Assembly: GCF_002858745.1 (NCBI RefSeq)
Contig: NZ_PJRO01000003.1
Location: forward strand, 248,001 to 312,000
Length of the DNA: 64,000 nt
Origin: Mesorhizobium loti
GTDB lineage: Bacteria > Pseudomonadota > Alphaproteobacteria > Rhizobiales > Rhizobiaceae
Reading direction: 5' to 3'
In this document: positions 1-8,551 of the stretch, one piece after another
Numbering within the stretch: position 1 is the stretch's first letter
Layout of the letters: each line of letters opens with the position of its first letter
The notes under the pieces: generated by a model
Databases searched by the model: none
What the model saw: only the letters and a program-made list of their open reading frames with translations
Told to the model about the DNA's origin: nothing
Translations under genes and position numbers: made by a program

Positions 1-168
1 ACACGCGAACTTTATTTATGTTCCCTCGCTGCTCACACCCAAATCTCCAAGGCTGGCCCACATTGCGAACATCAATTGGTCACGAAATGACCCGGTGAGC
101 GGCGGCTTCAGGACGCATTGTCGTATTCTGTTGACCAGCCAGCGGGGGCCAACCGGAAAGGGAAACCC

Positions 169-534
169 ATGCACAAGGCTTTGTTGCTTGCAGCAAGCAT
201 TTCTTTCGTCGGCGTCGTAGCCGCCAACGCCCAATCGTCGTCAACGCCACAGCCGCCGACGACCCCACCGGCGGCAGCGCCAAGCGCCGCCCCGAAGATC
301 CAGCGCATTAACGTGGTCGATGTCAGCGAATTGCCGCAGGCGACGCAAAAAGAGGTCGAGCAGGTGGTTGCACAAGGCACCGATGACAGCCTCAAGCAAC
401 TGCGCAGCAATATCGACGCGGTTCCTGAGGCCAAGGCCGCCCTCAAGGCCAAGGGCTCGACATCCGCGCAGGTCGTGGCCACGAGTATGGGCCAGGATGG
501 CACCTTGACGCTGATTACCAAGAAAAACAGCTAG
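169..534 (+). CDS. small exported protein of unknown function
   Basis: This encodes a 121-residue protein with a clear Sec signal peptide (MHKALLLAASISFVGVVAANA, cleavage expected near residue 20) and a Pro/Ala/Thr-rich linker at about residues 22-40. A roughly 80-residue soluble domain follows, beginning KIQRINVVDVSEL. I do not recognise the mature domain. An in-frame ATG lies upstream at 118, but 169 is preferred because GGAAAGGGA sits just upstream of it and it begins exactly at the signal peptide. The gene stands alone on the plus strand and is followed by a good terminator. It is probably periplasmic; no catalytic motif is visible. Confidence 0.6.
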   Translation: MHKALLLAASISFVGVVAANAQSSSTPQPPTTPPAAAPSAAPKIQRINVVDVSELPQATQKEVEQVVAQGTDDSLKQLRSNIDAVPEAKAALKAKGSTSAQVVATSMGQDGTLTLITKKNS

Positions 535-555
535 AACATCCAGCTCAGACTGCGC

Positions 556-587
556 AAAACCCTGGCCTCGGCCGGGGTTTTCGTTTT
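556..587 (+). terminator. rho-independent terminator after the small exported protein
   Basis: CCCTGGC and GCCGGGG form a GC-rich stem with loop CTCG (one G.T pair), followed by TTTTCGTTTT. It lies about 25 bp after the stop codon at 534. Confidence 0.7.
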
Positions 588-765
588 GGGCTGGCCGGCA
601 CCTGCGGGATCGAGGGCTTCGGCGCATTTCGTTTCAAGAAAACGCGTCTGGTCCCACGCACTTGCCACCGTCGTCACCTTGCGGAAATATGCGAACGTTC
701 AACCTGCGGCTGCGCATGGTTCACTGCGTCGCGCGGGTATGCGTCGAACATCAGGAGAGATGTCC

Positions 766-1110
766 ATGGCTGACGACAGGCAAGAACGTATCCGGCAGCG
801 CGCCCACGAAATCTGGGAGCGTGAGGGCAGGCCGCACGGCGCCCATGAACGCCACTGGCATCAGGCCGCGGGCGAGATCGAAGCCGAACAGAGCAACGGC
901 AAAAAGCTCACACGCACCGCCGGCGCCAAACCTGCCAAGACGGCAGCCCCCACCAAGGCAGCCAAGCCGAAGGCGGCAGCGAAACCAGTAAAGACGCCCG
1001 CCAAGGCAGCCGCCACGGCGAAGGCTGCAAAACCGGTTGCGAAGGTAGCCGAGGCCAAGCCGGCGACCAAGAAGGCGGCCAAGCCGAAAGCGCCTGCCAA
1101 AGCAGGATAA
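766..1110 (+). CDS. DUF2934 protein with Lys/Ala/Pro-rich histone-like tail
   Basis: This encodes 114 residues. The N-terminal ~40 residues (RQERIRQRAHEIWEREGRP, then HxxHW) match the DUF2934 pattern common in rhizobia. The rest is a low-complexity Lys/Ala/Pro/Thr tail (repeated AAKPKA and KPAKT units) resembling histone H1-like tails. ATG 766 is chosen over the in-frame ATG at 760 because AGGAG at 753-757 gives 8 nt spacing to 766 and only 2 nt to 760. The tail suggests nucleic-acid binding or an intrinsically disordered basic protein. The function of DUF2934 itself is unknown. Confidence 0.7.
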   Translation: MADDRQERIRQRAHEIWEREGRPHGAHERHWHQAAGEIEAEQSNGKKLTRTAGAKPAKTAAPTKAAKPKAAAKPVKTPAKAAATAKAAKPVAKVAEAKPATKKAAKPKAPAKAG

Positions 1111-1400
1111 GCCAGCGCCATCAATGTTGCTTGCAAGAAAGCGCTCCGAGGCAAGGCCCTTGGAGCATGTTGCTGTGCGGCCTTTATTGTGTCGGCCCAA
1201 TGCATCCCAGTCGATCATGTCATCCGAACTGGTGAGATCCGTTTGATTTCCATCGTGTTTTTCGCGTGCGAATCGGTCTGCGCCGGACAGCGATTAAGTA
1301 CCGGGAAAGACGGGAAAATTCCTGCATAAAGGCCTCGCAGCCTTCGCATGTGCGAAGACGCAGAATTCACAAGCCATTGCATTTCAATAATAAATATGCT
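1111..1400. other. intergenic stretch without recognised gene
   Basis: About 290 bp between the DUF2934 gene and the Rieske operator. It turns A+T-rich after about 1375 (AATAATAAATATGC), as expected for the promoter of the Rieske gene. No tRNA, convincing ORF or hairpin was seen. Confidence 0.4.
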
Positions 1401-1424
1401 CTTATTGAATGAACATTCAATAAG
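1401..1424. promoter_or_regulatory. predicted BetI/TetR-type operator, perfect palindrome
   Basis: Arms CTTATTGAATG and CATTCAATAAG flank a central AA, giving 11-bp arms with no mismatch. It ends 12 bp before the Rieske start codon, so a bound protein would overlap the promoter or the translation start region. The inner 16 bp recur with 13/16 identity at 7405-7420 and 32266-32281. Inference: operator of the TetR-family BetI-like regulator encoded at 32393-33085. Confidence 0.7.
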
Positions 1425-1436
1425 AAAGCACTTGTC

Positions 1437-2639
1437 ATGAACCCACATTTTCGCGATGTGGCGATCCCCAACGATTGGGACCGCAGCGGACTGCCGGGCT
1501 GGGCCTATCATTCCGACGCGCTGCTGGAACTGGAGAAGGAACACCTGTTTCGCACTCACTGGCAGATCGCCGGCCACGTCTCCGACCTGCCCAATCCCGG
1601 CGATTATCTGACCATGGACGTGGTCGGCGAACGCGCGCTCATCGTGCGCGGCAAGGACGGCGTCGCGCGCGGCTTCCACAATCTGTGCCGGCATCGCGGC
1701 AGCCGGGTGGTGGCCGACAATCAGGGCCATTGCGCCAACGCGCTGGTGTGCCCTTTCCATGGCTGGGTCTACAATCTTGACGGTACGCTGCGCGGCGCCG
1801 CCCGCCCCCGCTCCTTCCCTGACCTGGACAAGACCGAATTTGGTCTCAAGCCGCTCGATCTCGAGATCTGGATGGGTTTCATCTTCATCCGTTTTCGCAA
1901 TGGCGGGCCACAACCGGCCATGGCCGAATTGCTGAAGCCGATCGAGGCGGAATTTGCCCCCTACCGTGCCGCCGAGATGGTGCCGTCCTGGGGTATCTGG
2001 ACCCAGAAAAGCCCGGTGAACTGGAAGTCGGTACGCGACGTCGACAATGAGGGCTACCACGTCGCCATGGCGCATCCTGCGCTGCAGGACCTCTATGGCT
2101 CGACCTATTACGACGAGCCTTTTGTCAACGGCCTTTCACGCTCCTATGCCACCTACAATCCACACGCCGGCCGCCGCTGGAGTGTGAAGAACTATGTGCG
2201 TATCGCACCCGTGCCGCAGCATCTGCCCGATGCCCAGAAGAAAGCCTGGATCTACTACAGCCTGTTCCCCAACTCGGTGATCTCGGTCACGCCGGAATCG
2301 GTGCAGTTCTACCAGGAATTCCCGCTTTCGACCGGCGAAACGCTGCTGCGCGGCGCCATCTATCGCTACGCCGACGAAAGCCGCGAACAAGCCGCAGCCC
2401 GCTACCTCGCCTTCCGGATCGACCGCGACACCACGGCCGAGGACGTACAGCTCTCGGTCTGGTCGAACGAATCCATGCTGTCGGAAGCCTTCGCCGGCTT
2501 CTATCTGTCCGATCTCGAATATGGCGTGCGCACCCATCACGACCATCTGCGCGAGCGACTGCCGGTGCTGTCGCTGGAGACCCAGCCGGCCGAGAAGGAC
2601 ATGGAAGCGCTCAACGCCGCTCTGCTCAGCCGAGTGTAG
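1437..2639 (+). CDS. Rieske non-haem iron oxygenase alpha subunit, quaternary-amine type
   Basis: This 400-residue oxygenase has a [2Fe-2S] Rieske centre, C84-x-H86 (CRHRGS) and C105-x2-H108 (CPFHGW). The mononuclear iron site is H208 and H213 in NEGYHVAMAHP, with D336 the probable third ligand. The residue bridging to the Rieske centre is Glu (E205), as in CntA, GbcA and choline monooxygenase, rather than the Asp of aromatic-ring dioxygenases. This favours oxidation of an N-methylated or quaternary amine. The preceding residues (DVDNE) differ from the usual ENxxE of that group, so it is a divergent member. No reductase gene is nearby. The ribosome binding site is weak (AAGAAAG), and the start is fixed by the operator just upstream. 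Confidence 0.85.
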   Translation: MNPHFRDVAIPNDWDRSGLPGWAYHSDALLELEKEHLFRTHWQIAGHVSDLPNPGDYLTMDVVGERALIVRGKDGVARGFHNLCRHRGSRVVADNQGHCANALVCPFHGWVYNLDGTLRGAARPRSFPDLDKTEFGLKPLDLEIWMGFIFIRFRNGGPQPAMAELLKPIEAEFAPYRAAEMVPSWGIWTQKSPVNWKSVRDVDNEGYHVAMAHPALQDLYGSTYYDEPFVNGLSRSYATYNPHAGRRWSVKNYVRIAPVPQHLPDAQKKAWIYYSLFPNSVISVTPESVQFYQEFPLSTGETLLRGAIYRYADESREQAAARYLAFRIDRDTTAEDVQLSVWSNESMLSEAFAGFYLSDLEYGVRTHHDHLRERLPVLSLETQPAEKDMEALNAALLSRV

Positions 2640-2713
2640 AAGCGTGTCGGCAGCCTTGATTCTCGTGGCGATCAAGCGTGGGTCGCGAACGCATCGTCAT
2701 AGGCTCTGCCCGA

Positions 2714-3580
2714 TTACAACCGCAACCTGAATCTCGTCCTGTAATCGCGCGGTGACATGCCGCGCAAGCGGCGGAAATGCCGGTTGAAGTTGGCGAGCGA
2801 ACCGTAGCCGACGGCATTTGCGATATGCTGGATCGGCTGGCTCGTCCCCGACAGGCGCGCACAGGCATCACCGATGCGCAGGCGGATGATGTAGTCGGAA
2901 ATCGTTGCACGCATGTGCCGTCGAAACAGCCTGTGCGTTCCCGAAACGCTGAGCGCGGCAATGCCGGCAAGCTCCTCCAGCCGGACCTCTTGCGTATAGG
3001 ATTGATGGATATGGGTCAGCACGCGGTCGATGCGCTCCCCTGCTGCATCCCGCTCCCTCGGCACCAGAGCCTCACTGGAAAGCGGCTCGACGTCGGCATC
3101 GTCCGCCAGCCTGTTGAGAATGGCGAGCATGGCAAGCAGCCGCGCCGGCGCGGGCAGCTCGAACAACCGCTTGAAGTCATCAGCAAGCGCGATGGCCGAC
3201 GCCGTCGAGAACCGCAGGCCGGTACCGGCCCTGGCGACAAGTGCTGCGACGGCGCCAAGCTCTACCGATGCGCTGGTGATCGCTTCGATCCATTCCTGCC
3301 GGAACCACACCACGAGAGCGACATGCGGGAGGGCCGGGTCCAGTTTCTCCGAAGATGCCCATGTGTGCGGCAGGTTGGAGCCGACCAGAACCAGATCGAT
3401 GCCGTCGAAAGGACCGACATGATCACCAATGAAGCGGTGGCCGCGCGAATTCAGCGTCAAGGTCAGCTCGAGCTCAGGATGGTGATGCCACTGGAACGGG
3501 ATGCCTGCGTCGAGCCGCCGGTTCAGCATGCTCCAGGAGGCATCCGGGCTGGCTGGCACGCGTTCGAGATAGGGCTTCAT
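2714..3580 (-). CDS. AraC-family transcriptional regulator with cupin sensor domain
   Basis: This encodes 288 residues. The N-terminal half is a cupin-like ligand domain (FQWHHHPELELTLTLNSRG, residues ~29-47). The C-terminal ~100 residues carry the two helix-turn-helix motifs of AraC/XylS regulators, ending in the signature IANAVGYGSLANFNRHFRR and GMSPRDYR. It is divergent from the PhyH-type dioxygenase gene, with 129 bp between the two starts, and converges on the Rieske gene. By position it probably controls the dioxygenase gene, perhaps in response to the same substrate. The BetI-type operator is absent from this divergent region, so the dioxygenase may be controlled separately. Confidence 0.85.
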   Translation of the reverse strand: MKPYLERVPASPDASWSMLNRRLDAGIPFQWHHHPELELTLTLNSRGHRFIGDHVGPFDGIDLVLVGSNLPHTWASSEKLDPALPHVALVVWFRQEWIEAITSASVELGAVAALVARAGTGLRFSTASAIALADDFKRLFELPAPARLLAMLAILNRLADDADVEPLSSEALVPRERDAAGERIDRVLTHIHQSYTQEVRLEELAGIAALSVSGTHRLFRRHMRATISDYIIRLRIGDACARLSGTSQPIQHIANAVGYGSLANFNRHFRRLRGMSPRDYRTRFRLRL

Positions 3581-3709
3581 ACGGCGCTACTCGGCTTCAC
3601 AACGCCAGAATAGTATCGGAAATTGCTGGTGCAGGACAACACCAAGTCGCAAGCCGCGCTATTCTTCCGCAAATGCCCATCATCGGGCGCCAGCCAGGGA
3701 GAGAACGCC

Positions 3710-4642
3710 ATGCAAGCAGCAGCCGTGAAGGACCACCATCCAACCACCTCGATGACGACCCAGTTGAAGGACATCGAGAAGACACTGCCGCTGCGCGTGC
3801 TTTCGCAAGACGACTGGCAACACTGGATCACCAATGGCTACGTTATCGTGCGCCAGGCCGTACCCGCGGAGAATGTCCGCCGGCTGGTGGACCTTCTGTG
3901 GCGCTTCGACGAGAAAGACCCTGCCGATCCTTCAACCTGGTATGCGCCGCAGCGGCGCGAGCACAAGATGAAGGAGCTCAACAACACCGGCATGCTGGAG
4001 ATCTACAATCACCAGTATCTCTGGGACAATCGCATGGAGCGGCGCATCTACGACGCCTTCGTCGACATCTGGGACCGCGAGGACCTGTGGGTGACAATCG
4101 ACCGCGCCAACCTGAACCCGCCGAAGAAGGTCAAGGGCAATCCCAACGGCTTCATTCATTGGGACGTCGACACCTCGATCCGTCCGATGCCGATCGGCGT
4201 GCAAGGCGTGCTCAGCCTGCAGAAACAGGATGGCGACGTCGGCGGCTTCCAATGCGTGCCAAAGCTCTTCTCCGATTTCGAGGCATGGGAGAAAACCCAG
4301 CCCGCCGACCGCGACCCGATGCACCCCGACATGACCGGCCAGGCCACCGTCAACATCGAGATGGAAGCTGGCGACCTGATGATCTTCAACTCGCTGCTCG
4401 CACATGGCGTGCGGCCCAACCATTCCGACAACCGCGTGCGCATGGCCCAGTATATTTCCATGCACCCGGCGGAATGGGACAACGAAGCTGAACGCCGGGA
4501 ACGCATCCGGCTGTGGCGCGAACTCGACCATCCGCAGCGCGACGCCTTCCCGGGCGACCCGCGCGAATGGGAAAAACACAACGCCAAGACCGCAACCCTG
4601 ACCCCGCTCGGCGAGAAGCTGCTCGGCCAGGCGCGGTGGTAG
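3710..4642 (+). CDS. phytanoyl-CoA dioxygenase (PhyH) family Fe(II)/2-oxoglutarate oxygenase
   Basis: This encodes 310 residues. The iron-binding facial triad is visible as H150-x-D152 (FIHWDVD) and H232 (LLAHGVRPN), with an Arg shortly after (RVRM) as the likely 2-oxoglutarate ligand. It would hydroxylate a small molecule at the expense of 2-oxoglutarate and O2; the substrate is unknown. ATG 3710 is chosen because GGGAGAG lies 7-12 nt upstream; an upstream in-frame start at 3623 would add 29 unsupported residues. Its position beside the Rieske gene and amine genes suggests a second oxidation step in the same pathway, but this is inference. Confidence 0.8.
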   Translation: MQAAAVKDHHPTTSMTTQLKDIEKTLPLRVLSQDDWQHWITNGYVIVRQAVPAENVRRLVDLLWRFDEKDPADPSTWYAPQRREHKMKELNNTGMLEIYNHQYLWDNRMERRIYDAFVDIWDREDLWVTIDRANLNPPKKVKGNPNGFIHWDVDTSIRPMPIGVQGVLSLQKQDGDVGGFQCVPKLFSDFEAWEKTQPADRDPMHPDMTGQATVNIEMEAGDLMIFNSLLAHGVRPNHSDNRVRMAQYISMHPAEWDNEAERRERIRLWRELDHPQRDAFPGDPREWEKHNAKTATLTPLGEKLLGQARW

Positions 4643-4652
4643 GTTTTTGACA

Positions 4653-4691
4653 AGCACTCCCTTCTCCCCTCCTCTCCTGAGGAGGGAGTGC
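4653..4691 (+). terminator. hairpin after the PhyH-type gene
   Basis: CCCTCCTC and GAGGAGGG (loop TCCT) form an 8-bp stem; GCACTCCC and GGGAGTGC can form an alternative outer pairing. There is no long T run, so termination strength is uncertain. Confidence 0.45.
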
Positions 4692-4759
4692 TCATCTCTG
4701 AATATCTGGCTCAACGTGTTTGGCTGTAACGGCATCAGGCTTCGCGCTAGAAGCCAGGC

Positions 4760-5647
4760 ATGACCGCACCCGCAGGCCTATCCCCGCAGACCCGAGGCAT
4801 CCTGCTGATGGCCGTGGTGGCCTTTGCCATCCAGATCGTCGACGGACTGGCGAAATATCTGAGTGCCGACTATTCACCCCTCTTCATCGGCTGGGCCCGT
4901 TATGCGGTGGCCACGATCGTTGTGCTGCCCTATGCCTTTGCCTGCCATGGCCGGCAGGTGTTTCCTTCGGAGCGGCTTGGCGCGCATATGCTGCGCACCA
5001 TCCTGCTGGTGACGGCGATGTCGCTCTATTTCGTTGCCATCACCTTTATCCCGCTGGCCACCGCCATCAGCGCCTATTTCATCGCACCTATCGTCGGCAT
5101 GGTGCTGTCGGTCGTCATCCTCAAGGAGCGCATGACGCTGGTGAAAGGCATCAGCCTGGCGCTTGGCTTTGCCGGCGCAATGGTGATCCTGCAGCCGGGC
5201 AGCGCAATCGAACCGGGCATTCTTCTCGCACTCGCTTCGGGTCTGTCCTTTGCCTTCTACATGATCGTCACCCGCAAGACCGCACTGGAGAGCGATCCGC
5301 TCAAGACGCTCGCTTTCCAATGTGCTTTCGGCGCGCTGATCCTGTTGCCGCAGGCGCTGTTCACCTGGTCGACGCCGGCCTGGAGCGACCTCGTTTTTTT
5401 CGCCGGGGTCGGTATCTTTTCGCTGATCGGACATTTCATGCTGATCGTCGCCTTCCGGCTTACCGAAACCTCGGTGCTGGCGCCACTTGTGTATCTTGAG
5501 CTCGTCGGCGCCGCCGTCATCGGCTATCTCGCTTTCAACGAGGTTCCTGGCACGGCCACTGTCCTCGGTGCGGCCCTTATCGTCTTCGCTGGTCTGATCC
5601 TGCTCTGGCAGAGCGAGACCGTCAGCGTCGATGAACCGGCTGCCTAG
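4760..5647 (+). CDS. EamA/DMT-family membrane transporter
   Basis: This 295-residue protein has about ten hydrophobic segments arranged as two EamA repeats of five (residues ~15-140 and ~155-285). Typical family features are VEFxLARYA-like text (FIGWARYAVAT), PLATAISAYFIAPIVGMVLSVVILKERM in the first repeat, and LVYLELVGAAVIGYLAFNEVP in the second. The family exports or imports metabolites such as amino acids. No substrate can be assigned. It lies 117 bp after the dioxygenase and may be transcribed separately, since a hairpin lies between them. Confidence 0.85.
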   Translation: MTAPAGLSPQTRGILLMAVVAFAIQIVDGLAKYLSADYSPLFIGWARYAVATIVVLPYAFACHGRQVFPSERLGAHMLRTILLVTAMSLYFVAITFIPLATAISAYFIAPIVGMVLSVVILKERMTLVKGISLALGFAGAMVILQPGSAIEPGILLALASGLSFAFYMIVTRKTALESDPLKTLAFQCAFGALILLPQALFTWSTPAWSDLVFFAGVGIFSLIGHFMLIVAFRLTETSVLAPLVYLELVGAAVIGYLAFNEVPGTATVLGAALIVFAGLILLWQSETVSVDEPAA

Positions 5648-5708
5648 CTCGGGTCCACAAACGCCTCAGCCCATGCGATAGTCCGGTGCCGCACAAGGAG
5701 ACGACGCC

Positions 5709-5909
5709 ATGAGCGCATGGTTCTACCTGCTGATCCCCGTAGCGATCGTCGTCGCGATCTTCCTCGGCATCAAATACCGCACTTCAAGCCGCCGCTTCAT
5801 GATGCCGCTCGTCGGCGGCTCCCTGGTGCCAGGCGATGGTGGCGCGCACTATGGCGGCGACCATCATTCCGGCGGTGGTGGCGACAGCGGTGGCGGCGGC
5901 GACGGCTGA
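5709..5909 (+). CDS. small single-span membrane protein with Gly/His/Asp-rich tail
   Basis: This encodes 66 residues. A transmembrane helix occupies about residues 4-20 (FYLLIPVAIVVAIFLGI), then a basic segment, then a tail made almost wholly of Gly, His, Asp and Ser (GDGGAHYGGDHH and repeated SGGGGD). ACAAGGAGACGACGCC before the ATG gives a strong ribosome binding site. Gly-rich tails of this kind are seen on many small bacterial membrane proteins of unknown role; the His/Asp content could bind metal. No function is assigned. Confidence 0.65.
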   Translation: MSAWFYLLIPVAIVVAIFLGIKYRTSSRRFMMPLVGGSLVPGDGGAHYGGDHHSGGGGDSGGGGDG

Positions 5910-5912
5910 TCG

Positions 5913-7331
5913 TCAGCCCTGCCACAGTCTCTCCCGGCGCAGGTCGTCCATCGTGCGCGAAATGCCTTCGCGCAGGATCGCCACCATCGTGTCGATCTGC
6001 TCGCGCGTGATAACAAGCGGCGGCGACATCACACACATGTTGATCAGCGGCCGCACCAGCAGCCCGAGCTCATGGCAATGTGCGTCGATGCGCGCACCGA
6101 CCGCCTTGTCCAGCTGCAGCGGGTTCTTGCTGTCACGGTCCGCCACACATTCCACGCAAGCCATCAGACCCAGGCCTCGTACCTCGCCGACCAGCGGCAG
6201 GTCTTCCAGCGTCCTCATCCGCGCCTGGAAATAGGGCGCAACGGCACGTGCATGCGCCAGCAGCTCATTCTCCAGGAGGTCGAGGTTCTTTAATGCCACC
6301 GCGCAGCCAACCGGGTGGCTGGTGTAGGTCAGCCCATGCGCGAACACCGCGTCGGGATGATTGGAGCGGCGCAGCTCCTGCAGAAGCCGCTCGGAAATGA
6401 CAACACCGCCGAGCGGAAAATAGCCGGAGGTGACCCCCTTGGCGAAGGTGATCATGTCCGGATCGAGCCCGAACACATCACCGGAAGCAAAGACATGGCC
6501 GAGCCGACCGAAGGCCGTCACCACCTCGTCTGAAATGTAGAGGATATCGTTCTCGCGGCAGATCTCACGGATACGCTTCAGGTAGCCATCCGGTGGCACG
6601 ATGACGCCACCCGAGGCCTGTACCAGTTCGGCGACGAAGGCCCCGATCCTGTCCGCGCCAATTGTCTCTACCCTGTCGCGGAACTCCTCGACCAACAGGT
6701 CGGCAAAAGTGCCGACGTCCATTCCCTTCGGCCGGCGGAACGGATCGGGCGAGGAAAGCTTCACCACAAGGTCGTCGGCGCCGTCCATCCAGTCGCGGTC
6801 GCGTGGGCGGCCATTCAGGGAAGCCGCCAGATAGGTCGAGCCGTGATATGCACCGCCGCGCGACAAGACCAGCTTCTTTTCCGGTCGGCCGCGCACATTG
6901 TTGTTGAACTGCATGAAGCGCAGCGCCGTCTCCACCGCCGAAGAACCACCTGTGGTGAAGAAGACATGGCTCAGGTCGCCGGGTGCCGCGGCTGCGATGC
7001 GCCGCGCCAGCTCCGCCGAGGGCGCGTTCATCGTGTACCAGGGGGTGTTGTAGGAAAGCTGCATCGCCTGCTCGTACATCACTTGCGCAAGCTCCTCGCG
7101 GCGATGGCCGACATTGGTGCACCACATGCCGGCCGGACCGTCGATCAGCCGCCTGCCATTACCGTCGGTAATGTAGATACCGTCACCGTCCCTGATCAGC
7201 GCGCGCGCCTCGGCACCAACGGAACCGACCACTGGCCAGGGCTGCACGAGGTGACGCCGCGCCGTCTCGACAGCATTTTCCGAAGCCTCCGCTTTCAGCT
7301 GATTGCCTCTTGTCTCGCGCACCGCTGCCAT
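5913..7331 (-). CDS. class III (omega) aminotransferase, PLP-dependent
   Basis: This encodes 472 residues. PLP-binding features in order: GGSSAVE (residues 128-134), AYHG (161-164), D268 in ISDEVV contacting the pyridine nitrogen, and the Schiff-base Lys K298 in FAKGVTSGYFPLG. It resembles putrescine/taurine/beta-alanine:pyruvate aminotransferases, but the amino donor cannot be fixed. ATG 7331 is chosen because GAGG with 5 nt spacing and GGAAGGA precede it; an in-frame GTG at 7367 lacks a Shine-Dalgarno. It is divergent from the ABC importer operon with a predicted operator between them, so both are likely co-regulated. Confidence 0.85.
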   Translation of the reverse strand: MAAVRETRGNQLKAEASENAVETARRHLVQPWPVVGSVGAEARALIRDGDGIYITDGNGRRLIDGPAGMWCTNVGHRREELAQVMYEQAMQLSYNTPWYTMNAPSAELARRIAAAAPGDLSHVFFTTGGSSAVETALRFMQFNNNVRGRPEKKLVLSRGGAYHGSTYLAASLNGRPRDRDWMDGADDLVVKLSSPDPFRRPKGMDVGTFADLLVEEFRDRVETIGADRIGAFVAELVQASGGVIVPPDGYLKRIREICRENDILYISDEVVTAFGRLGHVFASGDVFGLDPDMITFAKGVTSGYFPLGGVVISERLLQELRRSNHPDAVFAHGLTYTSHPVGCAVALKNLDLLENELLAHARAVAPYFQARMRTLEDLPLVGEVRGLGLMACVECVADRDSKNPLQLDKAVGARIDAHCHELGLLVRPLINMCVMSPPLVITREQIDTMVAILREGISRTMDDLRRERLWQG

Positions 7332-7404
7332 CACCGCCTCGTTTCCTTCCCAATTTCGGTAAGCCACTCAAACCATTGGAAAACACGGGTTTACTCAACT
7401 TATT

Positions 7405-7420
7405 TTGAATGTCTATTCAA
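7405..7420. promoter_or_regulatory. predicted BetI/TetR-type operator, second copy
   Basis: TTGAATG, centre TC, TATTCAA: an inverted repeat with one mismatch, matching 13 of 16 positions of the palindrome at 1405-1420. It lies between the divergent aminotransferase (start 7331) and the importer operon (first start 7467), and could control both. Confidence 0.65.
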
Positions 7421-7466
7421 TCAACATCGCAGAAATTATGCTTGATTTCAACCGGCGGATGCGCTC

Positions 7467-7634
7467 ATGATGAAGGAAGCCGGCAAGAGCACAGCCGCCG
7501 ATGCCGCGCAGCAACGCGCAGGCACAAGGCGGCTGGAATTCGACAAGAAAAAGCGGGGAACGACCGGCGGGGAAGGCAGCATGGCGGGACAATCCAGGCC
7601 GGCGACCATGTACGCACCGGGAGCGCTACAATGA
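7467..7634 (+). CDS. possible 55-residue leader protein of the ABC importer operon
   Basis: An open frame starts at ATGATG (7467), reads MMKEAGKSTAADAAQQ and ends at TGA 7632-7634, overlapping the permease start as ATGA. It is hydrophilic and basic, with no signal or membrane segment. The overlap would permit translational coupling. GGCGGA upstream is only a weak ribosome binding site. The alternative is untranslated leader, or an N-terminal relic of a longer permease gene. No homologue is recognised. Confidence 0.35.
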   Translation: MMKEAGKSTAADAAQQRAGTRRLEFDKKKRGTTGGEGSMAGQSRPATMYAPGALQ

Positions 7635-8551
7635 CGGCAGCCGCGGAAGGGTCGCCGCCGCTTGCTGCGGACGGCATCAGGCGAAGGCCGCCGCTTCCGC
7701 AATCCGAATCCTTCCAGGGCCTTGCGCTGATCAGCCCGACCTTCCTTTACGCCCTCATCCTGCTGTTGCTGCCGATCCTGGTGGTGTTTGCCCACTCCTT
7801 CTGGACGCAGAACTACCTCACCATCGACCATACCTTCACGCTTCAGAATTACCGCACCGCGCTGACCGAGCCGATCTATCTCGACCTGTTGTGGCGCTCG
7901 CTTTTCGTCGCGCTTCTGGTGTCGCTGTTCACCGTGGTGCTGGCCTATCCGATCGCCTATTTCATCTCCTTCCACGGCGGCCGTCACAAGAGCCTATGGC
8001 TGTTCCTCATCACCATCCCGTTCTGGACGAGCTACTTGCTGCGTGTCATGTCGTGGAAAGTTATCCTCGGCTATAATGGCGTGCTCAATTCCGGCCTGAT
8101 GGGGCTCGGCCTGATCAGTGAGCCTTCCACCGCCCTGCTCTACAACACGAGTGCCGTCATCATCACGCTCACTCATGCCTGGGCGGCCTTCGCCATCCTG
8201 CCCATATTCGTGTCGCTGGAAAAGGTCGACCGCACGCTGATCGAGGCGGCCAAGGATCTCGGCGACGGGCCGTTGCGTTCCTTCCTGCGCGTGACGCTGC
8301 CGCTATCGGTGCCGGGCGTGATCTCGGCGCTGCTCATCGTCATGATCCCGACGGTGGGCGACTATGTCACGCCGAAGTTGGTCGGCGGCAAGGACGGCGT
8401 CATGATCGCCAATGCCATCCAAGCGCAATTCGGCAAGGCGGCGAACTGGCCGCTGGGCGCAGCACTTTCCGTGACAACCATGGTTGTGGTCAGCCTGATG
8501 GCGGGTGCCGCAGTGTTCCTCATCCGCACTGCCGCGAGACTCGTGCGATGA
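7631..8551 (+). CDS. ABC importer permease, PotB-like
   Basis: This inner-membrane permease has 306 residues and about six transmembrane segments. The ABC-2 coupling (EAA) motif is visible as LIEAAKDLGDGPLRSFLRVTLPLSVPGV. It belongs to the spermidine/putrescine/opine-type permease family (PotB/PotH). Start ATG 7631 is supported by GGGAGCG upstream and by the hydrophobic segment beginning after ~30 residues. The next gene overlaps its stop as ATGA. With PotC- and PotA-like partners downstream it forms a polyamine- or quaternary-amine-type importer. No binding protein is encoded here; the likely one is at 33168. Confidence 0.88.
   Translation: MTAAAEGSPPLAADGIRRRPPLPQSESFQGLALISPTFLYALILLLLPILVVFAHSFWTQNYLTIDHTFTLQNYRTALTEPIYLDLLWRSLFVALLVSLFTVVLAYPIAYFISFHGGRHKSLWLFLITIPFWTSYLLRVMSWKVILGYNGVLNSGLMGLGLISEPSTALLYNTSAVIITLTHAWAAFAILPIFVSLEKVDRTLIEAAKDLGDGPLRSFLRVTLPLSVPGVISALLIVMIPTVGDYVTPKLVGGKDGVMIANAIQAQFGKAANWPLGAALSVTTMVVVSLMAGAAVFLIRTAARLVR

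Noticed and set aside
1215..2075. 286-codon frame on the minus strand overlapping the Rieske gene
   Set aside because: Antisense shadow; it would run through the operator and promoter of the Rieske gene and has no domain similarity.
5855..5909. Short GGCGGTGG-type repeats as a possible repeat array
   Set aside because: They are Gly codon runs in the C-terminal tail of a small membrane protein, without spacers; not CRISPR.
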